A stretch of DNA of 64,000 bases, taken from positions 28,108,161-28,172,160 of the forward strand of contig AP025047.1 of assembly GCA_036186865.1 (NCBI GenBank), read 5' to 3'. A program made the translations under genes and the position numbers. The stretch's first letter is position 1. Each line of letters begins with the position of its first letter. Source of the stretch: Eustoma russellianum (taxonomy: Eukaryota > Streptophyta > Magnoliopsida > Gentianales > Gentianaceae). Below are positions 11,512-21,767 of the stretch, piece by piece. The notes under the pieces are model-generated. The model was not told where the DNA came from, did no database searches, and saw only the letters and a program-made list of their open reading frames with translations.

Positions 11512-12905
11512 AAAAAATTGCGTGCAATTCTACCCAATTGTTTTTGTACACTAGAGGGAATATGTAAGACACCCATCCAGAAGGCATGCACCCCTTGAAG
11601 GACCCCTCTAATCAGCTCAATCCTACCCGCATAAGAGAGTGACTTGATATTCCAAGACGAAGTGTAACCAACAATCCTCTTAAGATAACCACCAAAATGA
11701 ACCATTTTCAATGCATGACCGGCGATAGGTGCCCCAAGGTAGCGAAATGGGAAAACACCAAACTCCAAACCCGACATAGATTTGATTTCATCCTTATCTT
11801 CATTACAAAGCCCCGCAAGAAAAATTTCAGACTTCGCAACATTGCACCTTAAACCAGAAGAATTACCAAAATCTTCCAAAATGTCCAACAAGGCTCGAAC
11901 AGATTCCTTATTCCCCTTTGAGAAAAGTAACAGATCATCCGTAAATGCCAAATGAGTAATTTTGTGCTTAACACATTTAGGATAAAACTTAAAAGAAGGA
12001 TGGTTTTGTAGACCTTTAAGCATTCTTGATAAGTATTCCATACCTAGCACGAAAAGGAACGGAGAAATTGGATCCCCTTGTCTCAAGTCTCTTTCTCCCT
12101 TAAAAAACCCCTCCAAGGACCCATTAATCGAAATCGAATAAGATGTAGTCGTAACACATTCCAAAATTCAACCAGTGAACTTAGCAGGAAAATTCAATCC
12201 CTTTAACATGTCTTCCAAAAAACTCCAAGAAACCGTGTCAAAAGCCTTTTTAATGTCAACTTTAATCAAACACATGGGAGGTGCATTCTTCCTACCATAT
12301 TGCCGTAATAGTTCTTGGACAAGGAGAATGTTTTTCGCCATAAGACGGCCCTGCACAAAACCCGCCTGAGCTTCATCCACAAGTTGCGGCATAACATGGG
12401 ACAGTCTAGAGGCAATAATTTTTGAGATTGCTTTGTAAAGAACATTACACAGCGAAATAGGCATATAATCACCAACAAGTCTAGGACTGTCAGATTTTGG
12501 GATCAATGCAATAGTTGAATGATTAAGTTGCCTAAGGAGTTTACCATTTTCAAAAAATTCCAAAACTGCCGCAGTGACATCCTCACCCACAATATCCCAT
12601 GCCTTAATGAAAAATTGTGAACTGTACCCATCAGGACCTGGAGATTTGCATTTGTTGATGGAAAAAATAGCATTCCTAACCTCATCAGCAGTAACGGCTT
12701 GAGTAAGAAAATGAGCGTCCTGAAGATCCAACTTCTTGCCTAGATTCAAGAAATCAACATTGACATTCATGGTATTTTCCTTAGTCCCCAACAAGTTTTC
12801 ATAGAATGAGAGAAACTCCCCAGCTAATTCCTCCCTGGAAGTGGCAAAGGTACCATCCATTCTTTCAATAGAGATAATCCTTCCTCTAGACTGATTTCTT
12901 TTCAC
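11472..12905 (-). pseudogene. LINE ORF2 reverse transcriptase domain
   Basis: Read from 12905 down: NKCKSPGPDGYSSQFF, IALIPKSDSP, PISLCNVLYKAISKIIASRL, EAQAGFVQGR, KVDIKKAFDTVSW, then after a TGA stop at about 12167 (family has tryptophan, TGG) LRQGDPISPFLFVLGMEYLS, AFTDDLLLFSKG and FRYLGAPI. These are the ordered RT blocks of plant L1. The catalytic box reads FTDD where FADD is usual, retaining both aspartates. The TGG-to-TGA change fits deamination of methylated cytosine on the opposite strand. Confidence 0.9.
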
Positions 12906-12965
12906 CCAAGAGTAAAAAAATTTAGTATTTCTATCCTCGAGTCTAACGGCAAGGCCTTTTGCAAT

Positions 12966-14003
12966 TTAAGAGAAGTAACTTCTCTCCCATTTGATCAGCT
13001 TATTCTTATAGTTGCATTGTAGCCTAATACTTTCCTGCAAATTGACATTATCATGATCCTCCTGAAATTTCATCTGCATCTCATCCAAGAGAACCTTAGC
13101 TCTAGCAACCCTTTCTGAAATATGTGCAAAGTCTTTTGCATTCAACTGTTTAAGAACCAGTTTTAAGGACTTAAGTTTTCTACATACAATGTATATTTTC
13201 CTCCCATAATAGATCCCCTGCCAAGCATCCCTCACTAATGGCAGAAACTCAGGATGCTTGGACCACATGTTGAGAAATTTGAAATTGACTTTAGGCTGAG
13301 AATCAGCCCGTTCCGTACAAATAATACCGGGAGAATGATCAGAAACGCAACCAGATACAGGAAAGTGCGATGAAGACATAGAGAGGCTGTCTAACCAAAA
13401 ATCATTGACCAAAACATGATCCAATCTAGATTTCACCTTACCATTTGTCCAAGTGAACTTACACCCCGAAAATGGCAATTCAACCATTGAGTATCTCATA
13501 CAAAAATCCAAAGGATCCCTCATCTCATATGTTGTAACCTCTCTACCATTAATTTTTTGATCGTCTGAGAAAACCGTGTTGAAGTCGCCTAAAACAGCCC
13601 AGGGAAGAACGTAATGCAAGCTAAACTGTTCCAGGGATAACCACAAACTCCTCCTTTCTGGCACTCTGTTAAAACCGTAAACAAAAGAAAGAATAATTTG
13701 CTTCCCATCCACCAAAGAAGTAGCCCTGCAGTTAATAATCTGATCCAGAATATCAAGAATATCAATTCTGACAGAAATAAGATTCCAAAAAATTAAAATT
13801 CTACTACCCGGGTGAACTCCAAAATTGTTGGCGAATTTTCAACCCTGAAAGACAGTATTTATCATGTACAGAAAAGTCTTATCCGAAAGCTTAGTCTCCA
13901 AGAGACCAATAACATCAATTTTGTTCTTTTTTGTGAAATCAGAAACTTCTCCTTGCTTATGAGGGGAAGCAAGTCCCCTAACATTCCAAAATGCACAAAT
14001 CAT
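12966..14003 (-). pseudogene. LINE ORF2 endonuclease domain (APE-like)
   Basis: The reading starts at about 14003 with MICAFWNVRGLASPHKQGEV and continues DVIGLLETKL, the N terminus of L1 apurinic-like endonucleases. One TGA stop (family W) lies near 13849. It continues with WAVLGDFNTVFSDDQK, FTWTNGKVKSRLDHVLVN and SDHSPGII, which hold the conserved GDFN, RLDR-type and SDH catalytic motifs. The enzyme nicks target DNA to prime reverse transcription. A further stop near 12966 separates it from the RT frame. Confidence 0.9.
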
Positions 14004-14446
14004 TGGGCACATTTAGAGGAATTTACCTTATCCTTATTCTTTGAAGGGTGGTCCTTCAAAGCCTTCAACATTCTTCTCTTTTCTTTCTTTGACATAACTT
14101 TGGTAAATTTATCTGACTGCTCTAAATCATTATCAATGCAATTCTCGAGTTGAATCTCAGCTTCCTCCTCCTGCAACATAAGAACGATGCCCTCAGTCAT
14201 CTCATCCGTAGAGGCCTCCCTACCGATACCTTTGAAAGCCTTAGTAAGGAAAGGTTCAATGTTGTCCTGACTATGCGCCCGGATATAGACCTCAGCTTGC
14301 TTTTGACCATCCGGAGGAACAAGAACCCCTGACTCCACAACAGCCTCAGGGAGCACAGGCAACCTTAAATTCTCATATTCATCATCAATAACCAAGTTCA
14401 TAGGCTTCGCAGATTGAAGCACAGGTTCTTGCTGATGCAAATGCAC
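14000..14446 (-). pseudogene. LINE ORF1 C-terminal part, same orientation as ORF2
   Basis: A charged, low-complexity frame rich in E, D and K (for example LQEEEAEIQLEN and KEKRRMLKALKDHP) that ends where the endonuclease begins. Plant L1 ORF1 proteins have such variable tails after the zinc knuckle. Its upstream partner is the inverted segment at 14443-14956, so ORF1 is broken at the inversion point. No domain is recognisable in the tail itself. Confidence 0.65.
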
Positions 14447-14956
14447 GACTCTGGGTGGATAGTGTTTCAGTTTGAGAATGGGGAAGATTTAATGCAGGTT
14501 CTTGCTGATGGCCCGTATTTTGTTAATGGTCGACCCTTGATGCTTAAACGTATGCCTAAATTTTTCAGTTTTGGTCATGAAGAGATGAATGTTGTCCCAA
14601 TTTGGGTTAGATTTATTAATCTTCCATTGATCCTCTGGAAGGCTTGCTACCTTAGCCGTATAGCTTCTCATTTGGGCAATCCTATCAGTACCGATCATAT
14701 AACTGCTAGAAAAGGTACTTTTAATTATGCAAGAGTTCTTATTGAAGTGGATATTTCAAAGAAGTTGCCAAAAACTTTGGACATCACCCTTCCGGATAGG
14801 GTGCTCAAACAGGAGTTATTCCATGAAAAGGTGCCGCTGCATTGCTCTACATGTGGCAGAATTGGCCACACCTTTAAGGGTCATGACCTCTTCTTGAAAG
14901 ATGAACGGTATAGAAAAGAGCATGGTAGGAAAGGATTTGGCCAGAAATTGGCCAAC
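14443..14956 (+). pseudogene. LINE ORF1 DUF4283/zinc-knuckle part, inverted
   Basis: The plus-strand frame reads GWIVFQFENGEDLMQVLADG, PIWVRFINLPLILW, GNPISTDHIT and YARVLIEVDISKKLP, the DUF4283 region of plant LINE ORF1. It then has CSTCGRIGHTFKGH, a CCHC-type knuckle (C-x2-C-x4-H) whose last cysteine is replaced by histidine. It is in opposite orientation to ORF2 and ends at the right target duplication. CAGGTTCTTGCTGATG occurs at 14422 and again at about 14495, on either side of the junction. Confidence 0.85.
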
Positions 14957-15060
14957 AAATCAGATACTTGTATTTCTAGATAGTAGGTGCATGTTTTACA
15001 AATGTCAGGAAATCATCTAAAAAGCTAACTATTTTGAGTCTAGAAGTGGAGCATCACATG

Positions 15061-15236
15061 GCGTTCCCAGTGTATTAAGCTCCTGCGTCTTTGCAGAGTC
15101 CAGAGAGAGGCCGAATCGCGTATGATTTGATGTACGCAGTTTTACCTTACACTTTGTGCAAGAGACTGTTTCCACATCTCGAACCCGTGACCTCAAGGTC
15201 ACAAAACAACAATCTTACCGGTTGCTCCACAAGATA
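15061..15236 (-). mobile_element. tRNA-derived SINE
   Basis: The minus strand reads GGAGCAACCGGTAAGATTGT, then GACCTTGAGGTCACGGGTTC followed by GAGATGTGGAAACAG, and later CTCTTGCA, AAGACGCAGGAGCTTAATAC and ACTGGG. This is the layout of the widespread dicot SINE family with a tRNA-like A/B-box head (GGTTCGA B box) and a CACCGGG-like end. It is too diverged to name a subfamily. No clear target duplication was seen. Confidence 0.75.
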
Positions 15237-15549
15237 TCGTAATAAATACATAAATAATGCAATAAATAAATAAATAATGCAAGACGGTCTTTTTCAAATT
15301 CACATACAGCTAGCGTAACAAGTGAGTTCGAAACCGAACGTATATGCTCAAAATTTTTATGCATATATGTGTCAATTTGAGTGTCGAAAAGCCACCAACT
15401 TTTCCTGCCAAATATGCTTCAGAAGGAGTTTTTCTTCACTTAGGTCAATTGATTTCGAATGGAAATTTTCATTCTTTCAACTTTCGCATTTTTCTAAATG
15501 TTATTGTTATATATAAAATTATATATAAATATAAATATAAATAGATATA
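15237..15549. other. No gene recognised
   Basis: Contains a short AATAAATA-type repeat (15239-15280) and an AT-rich stretch. The two overlapping plus-strand frames at 15322-15544 show no domain. Confidence 0.5.
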
Positions 15550-15754
15550 TGTTGCGGATAAGGAAAGAATAGATTCTTACCATATGTAAATAATTAATTC
15601 TTACTATATGTAGCATAATTAGATCCTTACCATAGTTAGGAAATTTGATTGATTGATTGATTATTTTTTTGTACGTCCTGTAGTGTAGGTTATAAGAAGA
15701 ACGTTGTATATCGAATACATATCAATGAAAAAACACAATTTACCCATTTGAACA
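15550..15754 (+). mobile_element. 5' LTR (205 bp) of truncated copia element F
   Basis: Starts TGTTGCGGATAAGG and ends TTTGAACA, with a Met-tRNA primer-binding site directly after it. The short length fits copia lineages with small LTRs. No matching 3' LTR was found, so the element is truncated on the right. Confidence 0.8.
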
Positions 15755-15766
15755 TGGTATCAGAGC
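15755..15766 (+). other. Primer-binding site of copia F
   Basis: TGGTATCAGAGC is complementary to the 3' end of plant initiator tRNA-Met and directly abuts the LTR. Confidence 0.9.
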
Positions 15767-15946
15767 AGAAAATCTCCTCTCTGTAAGAAAAATTTTGGAG
15801 TTTTTCTGGGAATAGGCTCAGAAACACTTCATCATTGCCTTGAACCCTTCTCAGCCATACGGCTCCTATTATCAGCCTTGACAGTGGAATACTGTGTTGC
15901 TTGATCTATTCTGTTCCTATCAATACATACCTGCGCAGCCATAAAC

Positions 15947-16702
15947 ATGACAGAGACAGGAAAGACTGAAGGCTTTCATAACACACCGGAATCATCATCT
16001 ACTCACAGTTCTGTTCCCGAAGATTTGCAAGTAGCCCAAATTCTCCGGGACAACCTTCGTCCATCTCCATCTCCACCAAATATGCTTGCACCTGCACTCG
16101 AAACCCTGCATATTTCAGTCAAGCTAAATAGCAACAACTATTCTCTATGGTCCACAGTTATATACAGGACTATGCTTGGCCAAGGAAAGATTGGCCATTT
16201 AACTGGCAACCCACCACCACCACCACCAACCACTGATCAGAACTATCCCAGATGGGAGCAAGACGACAATAAGATATTTACCTGGATACTGCAGAACGTA
16301 AGTCCAACAATGATTAGCAATATAACCAGGTATCCCATAGCGAAAGCCTTGTGGGATGGCCTGGCACTTACCTATGGACTGAGCGGAGATGGACTCCAGA
16401 TTTTTGACCTGTAAAAACGGGCCAGTAACATCGGGCAAGGGGATGAAACCGTAGAAGATTGCTGGAATCAACTCCAGGATGTATGGGTGTCCATTGACAC
16501 CAAAGATCCCAACCCCATGCACTGTCCAGAGGACATTGGGTTGTATAATCAAAAAACTCAAACTTTCCGCCTCTATCAATTTCTCATGGCTATTGGTGAT
16601 CAATTCGAGCAAGAAAAAAAGGAAATAGTCAAAAGAGACCCCCTACCATCGGTAGAAGCTGCATTCTCAGAAATCCGACAGGCAGAAGCCAGGAACTGTT
16701 AA
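15947..16702 (+). pseudogene. Copia F gag
   Basis: The frame contains LNSNNYSLWSTVIYRTMLGQ and GHLTGNPPPPPP, the start of the copia Gag domain. After one stop codon at 16412-16414 (TAA, within the family's conserved LW..L...Y region) the same frame resumes with EDCWNQLQDVW, QTFRLYQFLMAIGDQFEQ and AEARNC. The zinc knuckle and protease are missing: a deletion joins gag to a pre-integrase segment about 200 bp further on. Gag would form the virus-like particle; this copy cannot. Confidence 0.85.
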
Positions 16703-16911
16703 GGGAAGAAATCCTTCAGCAACTGAGTCATTAGTATGAATTGGACAGGGATTAATTGGGAAGACTAATTGGGAAGAAATCCTTCAGCAACTGAGTCAAA
16801 CTTACCCCAATGTTTATTTGTGCCTTCCCTCTCAACAAAATCATGATCAGTCAGTCAAATTACTAAGGAATTAGATTGTGTTGTCCTCATATATCCTTCG
16901 TTTTGCATCTT

Positions 16912-17570
16912 GTAGGACATTCATAAGAGGAACATAATTGGACGTGGTACTGAGCATGGTGGACTCTATTACGTGGATGCCGTAGAGCAATAGGGCCGGT
17001 CTAATCTTGCCACAGGATCAGTTACTAGACAGCTGTGGCTCTGGCACCGCCGGTTAGGACATTCATCATTTAGTTATCTCAAATTCCTTTTTCCAGACCT
17101 TTTTTGTTCTCGGTTAAATAATTTGCATGACCTACATTGTAACACTTGCCTCCGGGCAAAACAACCTCGAGCCACATATCGGGCTAATAATACTCGTGTT
17201 GATAAAATATTTTCGTTAGTACATTCAGATGTGTGGGGCCCTGCCTCACATCCGGTCCCGTTTGGTTTTCGATATTTTGTTATCTTTGTTGATGATTTTT
17301 CTAGAATGACATAGTTGTACATACTGAAAAACAAGTCCGATGTTATCACAAAATTCGTGGAATTTCATAAAATGATCACAACACAATTCCACACTTCTAT
17401 TAAAATTCTACGCTCAGACAATGGTGGGGAATACTTTAATAGGGCACTCAAACAATTCTTTTCTGATAATGGTATGATATATCAAACTTCTTGCCCTGTC
17501 ACTCCAGAACAAAACGGGTCGCTAGACGGAAAAATCGCACCCTCCTAAAAATGACCCGAGCTATGATTCT
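16912..17570 (+). pseudogene. Copia F GAG-pre-integrase and integrase fragment
   Basis: Reads GTEHGGLYYVDA, LWHRRLGHSSFSYL, CNTCLRAKQPR, then VHSDVWGPASHPVPFGFRYF, VIFVDDFSR and, after a stop at about 17312 (W to stop), LRSDNGGEYF and SCPVTPEQNG. This is the HHCC finger plus the first two catalytic aspartates of the copia integrase (SDVWGP and SDNGGE). It breaks off after RAMILGL near 17577 before RT. No RT or RNase H is present. Confidence 0.88.
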
Positions 17571-17590
17571 AGGATTGAAATCATCTATTC

Positions 17591-17883
17591 AATTACTAGT
17601 GTCTCGTGTTATGCATAAGTTACAATTGTATCATTTAGTAGTATAACCCATTTTTTCAATTTACCAAGTATATATGGCTTTAACTTACGCACAAGACTTA
17701 ACATCGGAGATAAGAAACAGTCTCAACAACTAGTGCTTAGCATGAACGGTTGCTACATATAATTTCCTTATATGGTAATCATTGATAGGAATAAATTTTT
17801 TCCGCTGGTTTCTTGATAAAGTATATCAGGTTTATAACAACTTAGCTTACATGTCTCAAACATCGATACTTAATGACTTTGCC
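17591..17883. other. No gene recognised
   Basis: Anonymous AT-rich sequence between the truncated copia element and the microsatellite. Confidence 0.5.
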
Positions 17884-17940
17884 GACTCATATACACACAC
17901 ATATACATATATACACATATATACACACATACACACACAC

Positions 17941-18007
<67 letters not shown>

Positions 18008-18019
18008 TGTGTGTGTATG

Positions 18020-18073
<54 letters not shown>

Positions 18074-18120
18074 TATGCATGCATACATGTACATGTATAC
18101 ATCGACACACACACACATAT
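17884..18120. repeat. Compound (CA)n(TA)n(TG)n microsatellite
   Basis: About 240 bp of alternating purine-pyrimidine repeats, able to adopt non-B DNA. All reading frames through it on both strands are translated simple repeats. Its right edge supplied the CATAT target site of the next element, and similar AT repeat resumes at 36273. Confidence 0.97.
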
Positions 18121-18525
18121 TGTTGGATAATTTCCTTGTTAGATTTGGATTCTAATTAGTAGGAATTAAAGATAGAGTTATTATCTTAAGATTCCTTAGT
18201 TGCCTTTATCTATTCTAGTTAGGATTTGTTTTTATTAAATGTTTATCTAGTTCTATTAGGTTTTGGTTTTGTTTAGACTAGTTAGCCTATAAATAAAGGG
18301 GGCCGGCCATAGTAGATGGTGCGCCAAGAGTGCCAAGCGCCAAGATTGCCAAGCGCTAAGATTGCCAAATACCAATCCCAGGTAAGGTGATTGGTGAGTC
18401 AATGCTGGGTAGGGTCATTGACAAAGACGCCAAGAATAGTTGTTCGGTTTTGAGTTATTTTCCGAATAATATAAAGTGAGTTGTGTTTTATACGTGTTAT
18501 GTTCTTTGAATCCGTTATTACTTCA
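18121..18525 (+). repeat. Left LTR of the TRIM-like element
   Basis: 405 bp, TG...CA. Contains AGTGCCAAGCGCCAAGATTG with partial tandem copies (GCCAAGCGC), and CCTATAAATAAAGG at about 18287, a plausible TATA/poly(A) region. The right LTR has one fewer GCCAAG unit. Confidence 0.9.
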
Positions 18526-18527
18526 AT

Positions 18528-18538
18528 TGGTATCAGAG
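18528..18538 (+). other. Primer-binding site of the TRIM-like element
   Basis: TGGTATCAGAG, complementary to initiator tRNA-Met, two bases after the LTR. Confidence 0.85.
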
Positions 18539-18724
18539 TCGATGTTGTGTGAAGAGGGAGGAGCCGCCGTGGTGGGTTTGCCGTGTTTGGTTTGATCCAG
18601 GAAGGAGGCTGCCGTGTTCTTCACATCAACAAGGGCCGGATTCTTCTCTTCTTCGATCACATATTTGAAGGAATTTCCAACACAACACCGTGTGTGTGGG
18701 TAGTCAAAAAACCAGGGAGGCCGA

Positions 18725-19035
18725 GACCAAGGTAGTTTGATTGCTTCTCATCGCAAGATGGATCGTGGATGGTGGCGGGCTCAGATCACTGGGTCAGACG
18801 AGGAGAATTATCCTCTGACAAGGAAAGCTCCACGGGACATATGGTTTCATCAGCATCCATCGAATTGCAATGATCCAGGCATCGAGTTTCTTGTGGCCGA
18901 CTGTGAAAGATTACCTGGATTTAGCAGCATGGACATATCAACAAAGCTATTGGCACAGGCCAAATTCAAAGAAATGCGGAAGTTGATAGGCGTTGAAGAG
19001 ATCCCTAATTTACATTCGGAAATTCAGGGGAATAT
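18725..19035 (+). pseudogene. Captured host-gene fragments inside the TRIM-like element
   Basis: An open frame of about 100 codons unlike gag or pol. It contains GSLIASHRKMDRGWWRAQ, then RKAPRDIWFHQHPSNC and EFLVADCERLPGF. From memory these resemble two conserved stretches of a plant glycosyltransferase-like protein annotated as alpha-(1,6)-fucosyltransferase. There the IW.HQHPS...ERLPGF stretch precedes the HRKMDR.WWRAQ stretch; here the order is reversed. The remainder (FKEMRKLIGVEEIPNLHSEI) is not recognised. The frame has no obvious promoter of its own and would be expressed, if at all, from the LTR. The identification is unverified. Confidence 0.45.
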
Positions 19036-19328
19036 TGTTGGATAATTTCCTTGTTAGATTTGGATTCTAATTAGTAAGAATTAAAGATAGAGTTATTATC
19101 TTAAGATTCCTTAGTTGTCTTTATCTATTCTAGTTAGGATTTGTTTTATTAAATGTTTATCTAGTTCTATTAGGTTTTGGTTTTGTTTAGACTAGTTAGC
19201 CTATAAATAAAGGGGGCCGGCCATAGTAGATGGTGCGCCAAGAGTGCCAAGCGCCAAGAGTGCCAAATACCAATCCCGGGTATGATGATTGGTGAGTCAA
19301 TGCCGGGTAGGGTCATTGACAAAGACGC
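19036..19328 (+). repeat. Right LTR of the TRIM-like element, left part
   Basis: Begins TGTTGGATAATTTCC directly after the purine-rich AGGGGAATAT. It is cut at GACGC (19324-19328), the target duplication of the chromovirus array, and continues at 36173-36272. Confidence 0.92.
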
Positions 19329-20017
19329 TGTAGCGCCCCGACCCGGATAGCGGATCCGAACCGATGCACCCGTCGTAGCTTACTGAGAAGACTACAAGAC
19401 GTCTCATCTCTCAAGTACACATCATCAATGACGTAAGAGAATAAGCACGGAGTCACGTGCAACATAAAATCTAAACCATCAAATCCGTACATCAAAGCGT
19501 AGTAAGGTTACAAAAGATTGTTTGTGGTCGTAGCCAACTAAATCCTCAAGTGAACGTAAGAAAACTAAGATAATAAGAAACTATCTAAACAATTCCTAAT
19601 AAGAACTTTAAGCATCCCACTCAGCCCACTCGCCGTCGTCTTCTATGAAAATCATGTCATAGCTGGGCTCATCTGCAAAACAACGGTACTACCATTAGCA
19701 AAAACGCTAGCAAGTAACCCGCTTATAAGACATACGGGATCAACACATGCCAAGGCATGAGAAATATCTATATCAAGGGAGTGATGGGGCACATGTCTTG
19801 TATAACTTCAAGAATATAGATTAATAGCATAACAGAAGAAGAACAGTAATTCACAAGCATTCAACAGTTCGATAACAATCCAGTTACAAATCAATCATAC
19901 CGTAACAACTCACGTGATGCATGACCTTTCAAGTATGCACTACACTACACAGTCACAAATGATGATGCTTCACTTTTCGAAAACAGTGCAATGCATGTCA
20001 TAATGTCCGGTCACATA

Positions 20018-20232
20018 ACTTTATACCCTGTGATGGTCCACAGCTTGTCTTTATACCCTGTGACGCACCACAGCTCAACTTTATACCCTGTAATATTCCA
20101 CAGCATGTCTTTATACCCTGTGTCACATTACAGCTCACTTTATACCCTGTGATGGTTACAGCTTGTCTTTATACACTGTAACACATCACCGCTCATTTTG
20201 TAAACTTTATACCCTGTGCCGAAGCACAGCTC
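20018..20232. repeat. Hairpin minisatellite in LTR1, seven units
   Basis: Seven units with a 28-39 bp period, each with CTTTATACCCTGT followed by a short inverted repeat such as CTGTGACGCACCACAG or CTGTGCCGAAGCACAG. The stem-forming pentamer or hexamer varies between units but usually stays self-complementary. The unit is also present in LTR2 and LTR3. Confidence 0.92.
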
Positions 20233-20639
20233 TTATCAAAACGTAATGCGAATGCAAGTGCCATGATGCAAGGATGCACGTTCAAATGTCAATCAATCAA
20301 TCAAACTCGCCTCATTCACGTATTCCGGTGTAGCAACTCAAGCAAGTCAACGTTACCTAAACTTTCATCCTTAGAACACAAGAAATAGAGTATAAATCCT
20401 CACACGTTCCATTTGAACCCTATCAAAGCCTCAAGCATTCATTCTTAACCCTTTAGGTCATTCACGTTGAAGTCCGGTTCAAATATCCTACAAAGAACTC
20501 TCCGTCGATTCATCATCCTAAGTCGTGTTCCCGAGACTTATACTAACCTCAATCAGGTCCTAAGAAGTTCCTAAGGTCACCCAAAGGATCCCCTAGCTTC
20601 CCTCTTACTTCTCTTAATTTCCCACAAAACAGATGGACG

Positions 20640-20890
20640 TCAGCCCCTGACATCAATCGATCGACGTCCATCTGAGACACATCGATCTCTCAGTCCACCT
20701 ACATCGATTGATCGATGTGACGTCGATCCCTCACATCGATCGATCGACGTCCATCAGAGAACATCGATCTCTCACTCATCCTACATCGATCGATCCACGT
20801 ACATCTGAAACACATCAGTCTCTCACCTGCCAGACATCGATCGATCGATGTACGTCAGCCTCTAACATCGATCGATTGATGTCATCGTTT
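20640..20890. repeat. CGATCGAT palindrome block in LTR1
   Basis: About eight copies of ACATCGATCGATCGATGT and variants (for example with GACGTC or ATTGATC), interleaved with ACATCGATCTCTCA and ACATCAGTCTCTCA. The 18-mer is a perfect palindrome. The same vocabulary recurs in the unrelated copia LTR at 40170-40700. Confidence 0.9.
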
Positions 20891-21343
20891 TTCCAGAATT
20901 TCACTGCGTTTTCTGCAGAAATTGCAGATCCAAACCTCCAAATCAAACCCAACTGCCTTCCAACCATTCAAAGCCTATTTCACCCTATCAATCCACACTT
21001 AATTCACCAAATCAAAACCTTTCATATACACATCAAAGAATTAAGCCTAAAACTCAAATCATCCATCAAAAACGAACCCAAAATCTCCTCTTTTCACACT
21101 CCCTTCCATTCAATCGCAAATAGCAACAAGGTAGGGTTCAAGGGATTGGGATTTGCAGGATTCCACCGAATCAAAACAACAACAAATAATATTCAACATA
21201 TATTGGCCAAATCTCAAAATCAAAAACACATAAAACACATATAGATTCATAGAAAGAAACTACTGCATGGTGATCCATTTTGATATCAAAAATAGGCCTT
21301 TTCTCTTTCGTAAAACATAGGAATTCATAAGTAGATTACTTGC

Positions 21344-21413
21344 CTTTGATTATCCGAAGAACAAACGAAGAACGGATCGAAAGTCTTCCCTAGGGTTGCA
21401 AGAGTGAAATCGC
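21344..21413 (-). other. Predicted 70-nt leader mini-exon with GC donor (LTR1 copy)
   Basis: On the minus strand the pyrimidine-rich CTCTCCCTCCCCATAG ends at 21414 as a good 3' splice site. The exon would end AATCAAAG at 21344, followed by GCAAGTAA, which is the consensus of GC-AG introns. In LTR2 the donor reads GCAATTAA and in LTR3 ACAAGTAA, so both look mutated. Prediction from sequence. Confidence 0.45.
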
Positions 21414-21722
21414 CTATGGGGAGGGAGAGAGGAAAAGCGTCAGTTTCTTTTCTGAAAATGAAGAGAAACTGACGTTCTGTCAGTTTTGATATGGGAAAGG
21501 GTGAAATTTGAGTTTCTAAATTATATCCTATTATCTCATTTATCTTAAATAACTAAATCCTAATATTGAATTCCAAATTAATTTCTAATTAATTCTAATA
21601 TTTAAACCCTCAATAAATACCAATTAATTATGATACTTAATTCATTATCATTAATTGCCCTTAATCACATTTAATTTCCTTTTTATCATTTAATTACTCT
21701 ACAGAGTGTGCAGGGCATAACA

Positions 21723-21737
21723 TTCCACCCCTCTTAC
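21723..21737 (-). other. Polypurine tract of copy A
   Basis: Minus-strand GTAAGAGGGGTGGAA directly precedes the LTR start TGTTATGCC. It primes plus-strand DNA synthesis. Confidence 0.9.
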
Positions 21738-21767
21738 AAAAAGTTTCGTCCTCGAAACTGACGTACC

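Larger units (their letters stand above)
10550..14956 (-). mobile_element. L1-type LINE with inverted 5' end; 13-bp target duplication
   Basis: AAATCAGATACTT flanks the element at 10537-10549 and 14957-14969. The T run at 10548-10555 is the poly(A) tail in minus sense. From right to left on the minus strand come the ORF1 C-terminal part (14446-14000), endonuclease, RT and the zf-RVT domain (to 10666). The outermost segment, about 14443-14956, carries ORF1 on the plus strand, so the 5' end is inverted relative to the rest. That is the outcome expected of twin priming during target-primed reverse transcription. Several stops and one frameshift make it inactive. Confidence 0.9.
19329..21722 (-). 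repeat. LTR1 (3' LTR of copy A)
   Basis: 2394 bp; plus-strand start TGTAGCGCCCCGACCCGG, end GCAGGGCATAACA. It contains the hairpin minisatellite (20018-20232), the CGATCGAT palindrome block (20640-20890) and the predicted mini-exon (21344-21413, minus). The reading frame at 20708-21244 is a shadow of the palindrome block. Confidence 0.95.

Noticed and set aside
17782..18159. Several overlapping open frames on both strands rich in Y, I, H, T, C and V
   Set aside because: Translations of the CA/TA/TG microsatellite; not genes.
20018..20232. CRISPR-like regularly spaced repeat
   Set aside because: Units are directly tandem with a 28-39 bp period, without unique spacers, within an LTR of a plant retroelement, and no cas genes exist.
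20708..21244. 178-codon plus-strand frame (and its relatives at 28217 and 35323)
   Set aside because: Starts in the CGATCGAT palindrome block and runs through the LTR 5'-UTR-like region. It is repeated because the LTR is repeated, and it is opposite to the direction of transcription.
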